Part shown: positions 7,781-15,786 of the stretch, piece by piece | Layout of the letters: the number at the start of each line of letters is the position of its first letter | Position numbering within the stretch: the stretch's first letter is position 1 | NCBI GenBank assembly: GCA_028712015.1 | Contig: JAQTRB010000014.1 | Coordinates: 1 to 15,971, forward strand | Source of the DNA: Syntrophales bacterium | Lineage (GTDB): Bacteria; Desulfobacterota; Syntrophia; Syntrophales; UBA5619 | DNA: 15,971 nucleotides | Direction of reading: 5' to 3' | Notes under the pieces: generated by a model | What the model saw: the letters and a program-made list of their open reading frames with translations, nothing else | What the model was told of the DNA's origin: nothing | The model's database searches: none | Translations under genes and position numbers: made by a program

Positions 7781-8550
7781 GATCGAACTTCCCTTCTCTG
7801 CCAATCGATGGACAGGGCCCACAGCATGTGCCCTGCAGTTTGTATCCGAAATCCGCGGGCCGTAAGAAAAGACGACAAAGCCGCGATATTGTGATCCGGT
7901 TCGCTTCCGATGTGAACTTCCGCCGCCATTTTCCCGATCCGCTTCAGATATTCCGCGGGGCACCGGTACAAAATCGAATACTCCGATCCCTCGCAATCCA
8001 TCTTCAAAAGATCGACCCGGTCGAGGTCGTGCCTGTCGATGAGGTCTTTCAGGCTGATGCACGGGACGTCCATCGGGATTCTCCCTTCGATAGGCAGCAC
8101 CGTGGCGGCGGTCGACAAGGCATCTTCCCATTGAAGCTGAAGCGTCATGCTGCCGCTGCGGCCGTACACGGCGACCGGCAGGGTCGTGATGTCCAGGTTC
8201 GGATTGATGGCCTTGTTTCTCGACAACTGCGCAAAATTGACCGGGATTGGTTCACAGCAGACGATTCTTGCCCGCGGCCGTATGCTCGCGAGGTAGAGGC
8301 TGAAAAACCCCGCGTTTGCACCGATATCCAATACGATGGGGGCGTCCGGCAGGGATTCCTCCAAACCTTGCAGGTAACAGTCCTCAAGGAAGATTTCCTT
8401 GAATTCGTGGTACAGGATCACCGGAACTTCCAGCGTCACCCCGTTTCGCAGATGGAACACAACCGGGTTTTCACGATTCACGCCGATTTTGACCGCGAAG
8501 TGTTTCCACCAATTGACGACGTTTCTAAATAATCGGATATAGCGTTTCAT
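7777..8550 (-). CDS. FkbM-family SAM-dependent methyltransferase
   Basis: A 257-residue putative O-methyltransferase. SAM-binding motif I is VLDIGANAGFFS (73-84), CCEPIPVNF (98-106) is the acidic loop region, and KMDCEGSEYSIL (183-194) is the FkbM signature. The FkbM family methylates hydroxyls of small molecules, polysaccharides or glycans; the acceptor here is unknown. The ATG at 8550 is chosen because the homologous region begins with MKRYIRLFRN; an upstream extension to 8670 is open but has no family-like content. AGGG abuts the ATG, so the ribosome site is not ideal. It is the first gene of a run with pyruvate kinase and an SDR, and its stop overlaps the pyruvate kinase ATG. The metabolic reason for pairing a methyltransferase with pyruvate kinase is not evident. 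Confidence 0.85.
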   Translation of the reverse strand: MKRYIRLFRNVVNWWKHFAVKIGVNRENPVVFHLRNGVTLEVPVILYHEFKEIFLEDCYLQGLEESLPDAPIVLDIGANAGFFSLYLASIRPRARIVCCEPIPVNFAQLSRNKAINPNLDITTLPVAVYGRSGSMTLQLQWEDALSTAATVLPIEGRIPMDVPCISLKDLIDRHDLDRVDLLKMDCEGSEYSILYRCPAEYLKRIGKMAAEVHIGSEPDHNIAALSSFLTARGFRIQTAGHMLWALSIDWQRREVRS

Positions 8551-8644
8551 CCCTGCAATTCTTTCCCATTCCGGGAACAGAAGAACGCCCCCGGCTGTGA
8601 ACCGCTGAACTTTTACAGGACGAGAAACCATCTGTGGAACGCGC

Positions 8645-8668
8645 GAACAGTCTAACCCGTGACTGTTC
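8645..8668. repeat. Perfect 8-bp inverted repeat, operator-like
   Basis: GAACAGTC (8645-8652) and GACTGTTC (8661-8668) are exact inverted copies around an 8-base centre. The element lies about 95 bases before the FkbM start and 68 bases after the flavoredoxin gene. No U-tract follows on either strand, so a regulator-binding site is likelier than a terminator. No known consensus is recognised. Confidence 0.45.
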
Positions 8669-8735
8669 AAATGTGATCTTCAGCCGAACCATGAAAGAGA
8701 TTTATATGTCCATCTTTTATGGTCATCGAGTGGCT

Positions 8736-9314
8736 CTATGCCTTCTTCTTCAAGTCCTTTCCAATGGAAAAAGCCTCTCCCAGAAATTCTCCGATTCTGT
8801 AATAAGCATAAACTCCGGGATCATAGAAGAACGGCCGCACCTTCTCAATATCCGGCATCCCTTTTTCGTCGAGTACCCCTTCCTCGGCTTTGATGTCCAA
8901 AATTTCCCCGATAAACTGGGTATGTAACCCGATCTCGACCTGATGAATCAGCTTACACTCAAGAACAAGGGGAAATTCTTCAATATAGGGGGCATCGACC
9001 AAGACACTCTTGACCGCGGTCAGGCCGGATACTTCAAACTTGTTCGCATTTCTCCCCGAGGCTATCCCGAAATAATCGGCGACACGGGCGTGTTTCTCGG
9101 AAGGGATGCTTACCGTAAAGGCTTTCCGCAGAACAATGTTTCCATAGGTATAGGTCGCCTTTCTCAAGGCAATGGCAACGCAGGGTGGATCGGAACAACA
9201 GATGCCGCCCCAAGCAACAGCCATGACATTCGGCTTTCCTTTGGCGTCATAAGTTCCCACGATCAGGACCGGGGTCGGGTATACGATCGTATTTGCACCT
9301 ATGGATTTCTTCAT
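8736..9314 (-). CDS. Flavoredoxin-like FMN-binding flavin reductase domain protein
   Basis: A 192-residue protein of the flavin-reductase-like, FMN-binding split-barrel family. It opens with GANTIVYPTPVLIVGTYDAKGKPNVMAVAW, divided here as the FMN-binding strand YPTPVLIVGTYD (12-23) and GKPNVMAVAW (26-35), then has SDPPCVAIAL and the AFTVSIPS strand (65-72). Length and sequence resemble flavoredoxins of sulfate reducers, which carry electrons using FMN rather than NAD(P)H; this is from memory. ATG at 9314 has GGAGG five bases upstream, an excellent ribosome site; the longer TTG start at 9326 is less likely. It is third in a minus-strand run, 34 bases after the thioesterase. Four Cys residues (39, 40, 45 and one near 125) are present but form no obvious metal motif. 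Confidence 0.88.
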   Translation of the reverse strand: MKKSIGANTIVYPTPVLIVGTYDAKGKPNVMAVAWGGICCSDPPCVAIALRKATYTYGNIVLRKAFTVSIPSEKHARVADYFGIASGRNANKFEVSGLTAVKSVLVDAPYIEEFPLVLECKLIHQVEIGLHTQFIGEILDIKAEEGVLDEKGMPDIEKVRPFFYDPGVYAYYRIGEFLGEAFSIGKDLKKKA

Positions 9315-9348
9315 TGTGGCCTCCAATTTGTGTTGCCCGAGATGTTAT

Positions 9349-9810
9349 TCACGACTGCTTGGGCAGAATCATCTGGGTGCAGCGGAAGAGGGCAATGTCC
9401 CTGCGTGACGTTTCATTCCAGACGCGAGCATCCCAGACCTGCGTACGTCTCCCGAGATGAGCCGGCTTTCCCTCGCAGAGAATGGCACCGTCGCGAGCTG
9501 TGCCGAGAAAGTTGGTCTTGAGTTCAATGGTCGTGAATCCCGCTGCTCCTTCGGGGAGGTTGACCATGGTCGCATAGCCGCAGGTCGAATCGGCCAGCGC
9601 GATGACGGATGCCGCATGCAGGTATTGGTTCGGAGCCAGGTGGTGCTTCTTGATCTCCATGCGGGCAAGGACGACTTGCTTCGATACCGATACCAGCATG
9701 AATCCCAGAAGACCCGGGAGCGTTCCTTCGCTGAAGCGATTCATGAAAGCCGCGATCTCTTCGGGGGGAAGCTCCTTCCATCCTGCAGGTGTTTCCGTGT
9801 AATCAGCCAT
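9349..9810 (-). CDS. PaaI-like hotdog-fold thioesterase
   Basis: A 153-residue single hotdog domain, probably a homotetrameric or dimeric cytoplasmic acyl-CoA thioesterase. The segment PNQYLHAASVIALADS (60-75) corresponds to the central hotdog helix with Asn61, His65 and the likely catalytic Asp74. ELKTNFLGTA (about 96-105) is the following beta strand. The usual HGG of PaaI is HAA here, a variant also seen in related family members. The ATG at 9810 has GGAGA eight bases upstream. It sits between the flavodoxin/ferredoxin gene (80-base gap upstream) and the flavoredoxin gene (34-base gap downstream), all on the minus strand. The acyl group is unknown; aromatic or medium-chain acyl-CoA are possibilities. 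Confidence 0.87.
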   Translation of the reverse strand: MADYTETPAGWKELPPEEIAAFMNRFSEGTLPGLLGFMLVSVSKQVVLARMEIKKHHLAPNQYLHAASVIALADSTCGYATMVNLPEGAAGFTTIELKTNFLGTARDGAILCEGKPAHLGRRTQVWDARVWNETSRRDIALFRCTQMILPKQS

Positions 9811-9891
9811 GGAGAATGTCTCCGGTTCGAGTTCGGTTCATCGTGAGCGACGATGAATAGGGTTTGTTTGCATCCACAAAAAAGTAGTTTC

Positions 9892-10872
9892 TTATCCATC
9901 AATTGGACGAGGCTCTTGAATGGCGATCTTATGGCGTTTGAGGAGCTCGGCAAAACTGTAGATCTTCTTGCCGAAGGTGGTCATGACATGCGCCCCGGTC
10001 GGGCAGTTGTTCAAGCAACCGAAGCACAGGATGCATCGCTTGGTATCGATGCGGGGGATCGCCAGATCGATGGCCCCCACGGGGCAACGGTTCACGCAGG
10101 TTCCACACCGGATACAGAGTTTCGTATCCATTTCGTGCCGACCAATCGTTGCCTTGGCAACCCATCGGGAAATGCCGCCTTTGAAGAGTCCGCTGAAGCT
10201 TGGCTCACTTTGAACGGTTATGCCCTGTCCCGACGCATAACGGCCGAGCACATCGGAGGCTAAGGCTCGTACGCGCGCATAGGTTGCCTGATCCGGCTTG
10301 TCGCGAAATTTGAGAGTTTGCGCTTCATTGCCCATAGACCAAGTGGGTGGATAGGCGCTCATATTCCCGAAGGTATCCATGCCCAGAGGGATTCCACCCC
10401 GATTTGTCAAGGCTTCGAGAATGTTCACGGCTGCATTGTGCTGACCGTTGCCATTCCCCCCAAAGCTGACATAGGAAACCACGCCGATCCCGTTGATGGA
10501 CGGGATCTCGGTGAGCCAATCCTGTACATTTTTCGGAACATCGAAATAATGTACCGGGGCGCCTATGGCGATCAAATCATAGTTTGCCAGGGCGGATCGG
10601 TCGGCCTGCTTTAGATTGCCGGTCATGACGGTCAACCCTTGCTTTTCCCAGCATCGGGCAATCAATTTACCGTAGCGCTCCGTGTAACCGGTCTGGCTAT
10701 ACGAGAGGACGCAACCCTTCTGCGGTTTTTTGTTTTTTAGAGCGCCTTTTGCCTTGACCACGCTGGCGGATACCGATCCGGGCGCGGCCAACGAAAGTGC
10801 CAGGGCCAGGCTGCTCATCAGAAATCCTCGTCTACAGAAGATATGCGCCTCCCGATTTATCTTCGCATCCAT
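9892..10872 (-). CDS. Flavodoxin-like / 2[4Fe-4S] ferredoxin fusion with twin-arginine signal
   Basis: A 326-residue protein resembling the EFR1-type flavodoxin-ferredoxin fusions. Residues 13-18 (CRRGFL) and the following hydrophobic run to about 36 (ending VSA) form a Tat signal peptide, so the protein is predicted to be folded with its cofactors and exported to the periplasm. A flavodoxin-like domain follows: SYSQTGYTERYGKL (57-70) is the FMN phosphate loop, with GAPVHYFDVP and YVSFGGNGNGQ further on. Two C-terminal clusters are seen: Cys253, 256, 259, 263 and Cys280, 283, 286, 290, each followed by Pro as in 4Fe-4S ferredoxins. ATG at 10872 has GGGAG five bases upstream. ATG at 10896 and at 10818 are alternatives; 10818 has GAGGA six bases upstream but would remove the RR motif. 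It heads the run with the thioesterase and flavoredoxin genes. Confidence 0.88.
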   Translation of the reverse strand: MDAKINREAHIFCRRGFLMSSLALALSLAAPGSVSASVVKAKGALKNKKPQKGCVLSYSQTGYTERYGKLIARCWEKQGLTVMTGNLKQADRSALANYDLIAIGAPVHYFDVPKNVQDWLTEIPSINGIGVVSYVSFGGNGNGQHNAAVNILEALTNRGGIPLGMDTFGNMSAYPPTWSMGNEAQTLKFRDKPDQATYARVRALASDVLGRYASGQGITVQSEPSFSGLFKGGISRWVAKATIGRHEMDTKLCIRCGTCVNRCPVGAIDLAIPRIDTKRCILCFGCLNNCPTGAHVMTTFGKKIYSFAELLKRHKIAIQEPRPIDG

Positions 10873-10915
10873 CATGGCTCCCATTGATGCCGTCATGGCA
10901 CCATCCAATACCGTC

Positions 10916-10944
10916 TTTCTACGGGTTCCGGCGGAAAGAATCAA
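10916..10944 (-). promoter_or_regulatory. Candidate promoter for the flavodoxin/ferredoxin run
   Basis: On the minus strand TTGATT (10944-10939) and TAGAAA (10921-10916) are separated by 17 bases; each matches four of six consensus positions. Transcription from about 10909 would give a leader of about 37 bases to the ATG at 10872. Confidence 0.3.
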
Positions 10945-11090
10945 GGGGCTTTTCGTGGTTATCTGAGGTCGGTCGTCAATAGCCGGCACCAAACATTTCC
11001 AATTGCCAGTTGTTTTTCATAGAGCCATCGTTCAAAAGCGGCCGTAGACGGAGATCTCAATCTGCCCTGCCTTCTTTTGCGGTTTATGTT

Positions 11091-11119
11091 TTGTCTCAAA
11101 TAGAAATCGATGTTTTAAC
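11091..11119 (+). promoter_or_regulatory. Candidate promoter for glnS
   Basis: TTGTCT (11091-11096) and TTTAAC (11114-11119) are 17 bases apart in the AT-rich part of the gap; each matches four of six consensus positions. The leader would be about 110 bases. The call rests only on these hexamers. Confidence 0.25.
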
Positions 11120-11238
11120 TTTCATTACAGGTTGTTTAGATGTAAATAAACCGGAAAGACGCAAGCAACAGCCGGATGAACAAAATAAAATAGAAGAATC
11201 GGAATGACCGATCAACCCATCGAAAGGAAATTCGACCT

Positions 11239-12930
<1,692 letters not shown>

Positions 12931-12946
12931 AACGATCCGGGACCGG

Positions 12947-13738
12947 CTAGCGGAGAATCTGGTCCAGTTCGCGGTTGAAAAGGTCGTAATCGCTCAGGTT
13001 GTTGTGTCCACCCCCCTCGATCCGGATCAACCGGTGCGGGGAGTGGATCAACCTTTCCAGCCGGACGCTGTGGTCGAAAGGGACGATCTCGTCTCTCGTC
13101 CCGTGGAGCAGGTACACGGGGCAGGCGATCTCCCCGATGATGCGGTCCGTTCGTAGCGGGTATTTCAGGTAGAGTGAAAGGATCGACCGGGGTACGAGCG
13201 GGTAGTGAAATGACGCCAGGTCAACGAGGCTCAGGAAGGGGGTTTCCAGCAGCAGCATTCGGGATTTCGCCGCGCGGGCGACGGGAGCCGCAACCCCCGT
13301 TCCGATCGACCGCCCGTAAATGACGATCCGATCCTCCGGCGTCGTTTTGGCCAACCACCGGTAGACGGCCATGCCGTCGTTCAACAGGTCTTTTTCATTT
13401 GTGATCCGTCCGGTGCTCTTGCCGAATCCCCGGTAGTCCGGGATCAGGATATCGTATCCCCGGGAGGTGAAGTCCTGAGCCACCTCGCCCCAGGTCCGCA
13501 GGCTGCCCGCGTTGCCGTGGAAATAGAGAATGGCGCCTTTGGGATTCGGGGCCTTGAAAAGGAGGGCATTCAGGATTGCCCCCTCCACGGGCACGTTCAG
13601 TTCTTCAAAGGTTTGAGAGAAGGCGTAGCGGAAACCCGGTGGGAGGGTTTCGGGATAGAAGATGAGGCTCTCCTGGCTGCACCCGAGGAAGATCGAATAT
13701 AAACAAACGCTGCTGATGGAGGCTACAAAGTTCTTCAT
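12947..13738 (-). CDS. Alpha/beta hydrolase, BEM46-like, membrane-anchored
   Basis: A 263-residue serine hydrolase of the family that includes BEM46/ABHD13. HGNAGS (74-79) supplies the oxyanion-hole region, YGRSIGTG the nucleophile Ser144, GTRDEIVP Asp216, and GGGHNN His245. Residues 1-20 form a hydrophobic signal or anchor ending FLGC; Cys20 could be lipidated but Phe at the -3 position is not a typical lipobox, so a signal anchor is equally plausible. The ATG at 13738 gives this signal; further upstream codons fall in the promoter region and add charged, non-family sequence. There is no clear ribosome site and the predicted transcript start lies only about six bases before the ATG. The substrate is unknown (ester or thioester). 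It is divergent from the SDR at 13817 and convergent with glnS. Confidence 0.88.
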   Translation of the reverse strand: MKNFVASISSVCLYSIFLGCSQESLIFYPETLPPGFRYAFSQTFEELNVPVEGAILNALLFKAPNPKGAILYFHGNAGSLRTWGEVAQDFTSRGYDILIPDYRGFGKSTGRITNEKDLLNDGMAVYRWLAKTTPEDRIVIYGRSIGTGVAAPVARAAKSRMLLLETPFLSLVDLASFHYPLVPRSILSLYLKYPLRTDRIIGEIACPVYLLHGTRDEIVPFDHSVRLERLIHSPHRLIRIEGGGHNNLSDYDLFNRELDQILR

Positions 13739-13750
13739 ATAGGCGGCCCC

Positions 13751-13777
13751 ACTATACCGCCAATCCGGCAATTTCAA
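13751..13777 (-). promoter_or_regulatory. Candidate promoter of the alpha/beta hydrolase gene
   Basis: On the minus strand TTGAAA (13777-13772, five of six) is followed after 15 bases by TATAGT (13756-13751, five of six). Both boxes are good but the spacing is short. A transcript from about 13744 would have almost no leader before the ATG at 13738. Confidence 0.4.
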
Positions 13778-13816
13778 CACACTTTTTTCAGGAATGACGG
13801 ATCATCAGGTGAGTGC

Positions 13817-14617
13817 ATGAAAGGAAGGATCATCGTCGTGACGGGCGCGGCCAGCGGCATCGGGGCGGCCATCTGTCAGCGGTTCGGCAGGGAAAGCGCA
13901 AAAATCGTTTTGCTGGACATGAATGAAGATGCGCTGCAGCAACAGGCGGACGCGCTCCGGAGGCAAGGCATCGACGCATTTTCGATCGTCTGCGACGTGA
14001 CGCAGGAGGCCTCCTGCGCCCGAGTCATGGAGGATGTGATTCGGCGCCACGGCGGCATCGATGTCCTGGTGAACTGCGCCGGCACGACACTGCGGGCGCA
14101 GTTCATCGATTGCACCGTATCGGTGCTGCGAAAAGTGATGGACGTGAATTTTTTCGGATATGTGAACTGCACCAAGGCGGCGCTGCCGAATCTGCTGGAA
14201 AGAAAAGGGTCGATTGTCGCGATCTCCAGCGTGGCGGGATTCGCCCCCGTGCTGGGCAGAACGGGGTACTGTGCAAGCAAGCATGCCCTCCACGGTTTTT
14301 TCAACACGTTGCGGGCGGAGCTGAAGAATCAGGGCGTTCACGTCATGATCGTTTGCCCGGGCTTCACAAAAACCAATCTCCAGAGCAGGGCGTTGGCCGG
14401 TGACGGGGGAATGGCCAGGGAATCCCGGACCCAGTGCGGGAAAGAGTCCTCGCCCGACCTCGTGGCCGATGCCGTGTATGACGGGGTCATAAGCAGAAAA
14501 AGGTTGATTGTGCTGTCGGCAGTAGGTAAACTATCGCATCTGCTGTGCAAGATGTCTCCCGCTCTATATGACTGGATCATGGCCAGGAATTTAAAAGCCT
14601 CCCGGCAGGAATTGTAA
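13817..14617 (+). CDS. Short-chain dehydrogenase/reductase (SDR), NAD-type
   Basis: A 266-residue classical SDR. TGAASGIG (9-16) binds the cofactor, and Asp33 at the end of strand 2 (LLDMNE) favours NAD(H). NCAG is at 85-88, Asn110 in MDVNFFG, and the catalytic Ser137, Tyr150 and Lys154 lie in SSVAGFAP and YCASKHAL. PGFTKTN follows as in the family. The C-terminus from about 235 has hydrophobic stretches (LSAVGKLSHLLCKMSPALYDWIM), as in membrane-associated DHRS7-like SDRs. The ATG at 13817 has AGGTGA five bases upstream. It is divergent from the hydrolase and lies 98 bases before the universal stress gene on the same strand. The substrate is unknown; it shares little with the NADP-type SDR at 5577-6332 beyond the fold motifs. 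Confidence 0.9.
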   Translation: MKGRIIVVTGAASGIGAAICQRFGRESAKIVLLDMNEDALQQQADALRRQGIDAFSIVCDVTQEASCARVMEDVIRRHGGIDVLVNCAGTTLRAQFIDCTVSVLRKVMDVNFFGYVNCTKAALPNLLERKGSIVAISSVAGFAPVLGRTGYCASKHALHGFFNTLRAELKNQGVHVMIVCPGFTKTNLQSRALAGDGGMARESRTQCGKESSPDLVADAVYDGVISRKRLIVLSAVGKLSHLLCKMSPALYDWIMARNLKASRQEL

Positions 14618-14715
14618 ATTTCATCGCCGGGTAGCGGAAATGGTGATGGAAGAAGCCAAAGGTCAGGGGTTGCCGATCCGGAAATAGATTTTGAGAAGAA
14701 AAGGAGGTGCGGGTG

Positions 14716-15159
14716 ATGTATACGAAGATTCTTGTTCCGTTGGACGGTTCCGCAGTGGCCGAAAGCGCGCTGAAGGAGGTCGAAAGGCTGATTAAAGGAG
14801 GCATGGTGAAGGAGGTCACCCTTCTTTCGGTCGTTGCCATCTCGACGCTCGCGGCGTCGGAAGGGCTCGACTTGCCGGTGTACAGAAGATCCCGATTCGA
14901 AATGTATGAAAAGTATCTCGAAGAGGTCCGATCGCGGATTTCTTCGGAGGGAATCGTCGTGAATACGGAAATCAGGGAAGGGGACGCCGCGGGCATCATT
15001 AACGAACATGTGAAGAGCAAAGGAATCGATCTGATCGTGATTGCCACCCACGGCTACAGCGGAATGAAGAAGTTGATGTTCGGCAGCGTGGCACTCCGGG
15101 TGCTGCACGATTCGGACGTACCCGTTCTGCTCATCCGGCCGAAGTCGGGCAAGGCATAG
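14716..15159 (+). CDS. Universal stress protein (UspA family)
   Basis: A 147-residue single-domain Usp, probably a cytoplasmic ATP-binding dimer. The start KILVPLDGS with Asp10 is the first nucleotide-binding strand. The ATP-binding loop is ATHG (110-113), nine residues, then GS (123-124); this is the usual G-2x-G-9x-G(S/T) pattern with Ala in the first position, a common variant. The ATG at 14716 has AAGGAGG eight bases upstream; GTG at 14707 and 14713 are also in frame but the first falls inside that ribosome site. It may share transcription with the SDR upstream, 98 bases away, or have its own promoter. A hairpin follows 15 bases downstream. The stress that induces it cannot be read from the sequence. 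Confidence 0.93.
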   Translation: MYTKILVPLDGSAVAESALKEVERLIKGGMVKEVTLLSVVAISTLAASEGLDLPVYRRSRFEMYEKYLEEVRSRISSEGIVVNTEIREGDAAGIINEHVKSKGIDLIVIATHGYSGMKKLMFGSVALRVLHDSDVPVLLIRPKSGKA

Positions 15160-15173
15160 GGCAGGCCCACCGA

Positions 15174-15208
15174 GGCAGAGGAGAAGGTTCCCTTTACGCT
15201 CCTCTGCC
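15174..15208 (+). terminator. Hairpin downstream of the universal stress gene
   Basis: GGCAGAGGAG (15174-15183) pairs perfectly with CTCCTCTGCC (15199-15208), and the 15-base loop can form a small inner AAGG/CCTT stem. The following sequence CGGGCATGCTTCTCTT is only weakly U-rich. It probably terminates the + strand unit and may also serve the converging ACT gene. Confidence 0.5.
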
Positions 15209-15294
15209 CGGGCATGCTTCTCTTCCGGACCGGTTCCAAAACGGAACGGATCGTCCCGATGTCCGCTGTTGGGCGGTGTTTCGATCCTGCTTTG

Positions 15295-15717
15295 CTATCC
15301 CTTCTTGAGGATACCGGCCGCTTTTGCGGCGTCTTCGGCACAGTCCAAACCGATATAAAGGATGAACTTTGTCCCGATCACGGCCGCCGAAAGCCCGTGG
15401 AGATTGAGCCCGGCATCCGCGAGTTTTTTTGCCAGTTCCGCGGCGACGCCGGGCCTGTTATCACCCTCGATCCGCAATGAATTGAGGCTGCTTGTGACGT
15501 TGAAGCCCAGCGTCGAAGCTGCGGCGATCTCCGCATCGCCGCGCAGCGGAGTGATAAATACGACTCCCGTACCGGGCTTCTCCGGAGCCCGCCTCGCAAT
15601 AACAAAGTCGAGATCCGCGCCCGCGTCCCGCAGACCGGTGAGTATCTTCGCCAAGCCTCCGGGTCTGTCTTCAATCGTTGCCGCCCACACATCCACACGT
15701 TCGACGATCAGATTCAT
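15295..15717 (-). CDS. Tandem ACT-domain protein
   Basis: A 140-residue protein made almost only of two ACT-like domains, small-molecule (usually amino acid) binding folds. The first runs from about residue 6 (RVDVWAATIEDRPGGLAKIL) to 66, and the second from about 78 (SLRIEGDNRPGVAAELAKKL) to 135. Each has the DRPG or NRPG turn that typically forms the ligand site between beta 1 and helix 1. No enzymatic domain is attached, so it is likely a regulatory or binding protein. ATG at 15717 has AAGGAGG about eight bases upstream; an in-frame GTG at 15741 is the alternative and would place that ribosome site inside the gene. It lies 69 bases downstream of the ABM-domain gene on the same strand and converges with the universal stress gene. 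Confidence 0.85.
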   Translation of the reverse strand: MNLIVERVDVWAATIEDRPGGLAKILTGLRDAGADLDFVIARRAPEKPGTGVVFITPLRGDAEIAAASTLGFNVTSSLNSLRIEGDNRPGVAAELAKKLADAGLNLHGLSAAVIGTKFILYIGLDCAEDAAKAAGILKKG

Positions 15718-15786
15718 CGTATGATCCTCCTTCCTCTGCACGTCGGTACATTCGCAGTCCCGAAGTTGAATTCACCCATCTCCCGG

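Larger units (their letters stand above)
10873..11238. other. Divergent intergenic region between flavodoxin/ferredoxin and glnS
   Basis: This is the only gap above 300 bases. The part from about 11080 to 11210 is visibly AT-rich compared with the flanking genes. It holds weak candidate promoters in both directions. A frame of 65 codons on the + strand (11010-11207, TTG start) has no ribosome site and low-complexity composition, so I do not call it. No RNA gene, riboswitch or long repeat was recognised. Confidence 0.6.

Noticed and set aside
7781..8131. Possible 117-residue N-terminal extension of pyruvate kinase
   Set aside because: It lies wholly inside the FkbM gene in another frame, while ATG at 7780 gives the normal pyruvate kinase N-terminus with a ribosome site.
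11010..11207. 65-codon + strand frame in the glnS leader region
   Set aside because: TTG start, no ribosome site, AT-rich composition typical of a promoter region.
14618..14644. Imperfect hairpin ATTTC...GAAAT just after the second SDR gene
   Set aside because: The stem is interrupted and short with no U-tract; not convincing as a terminator.
14640..14687. 15-codon frame ATG...TAG between the second SDR and the universal stress gene
   Set aside because: Too short, with no ribosome site or sign of leader-peptide attenuation nearby.
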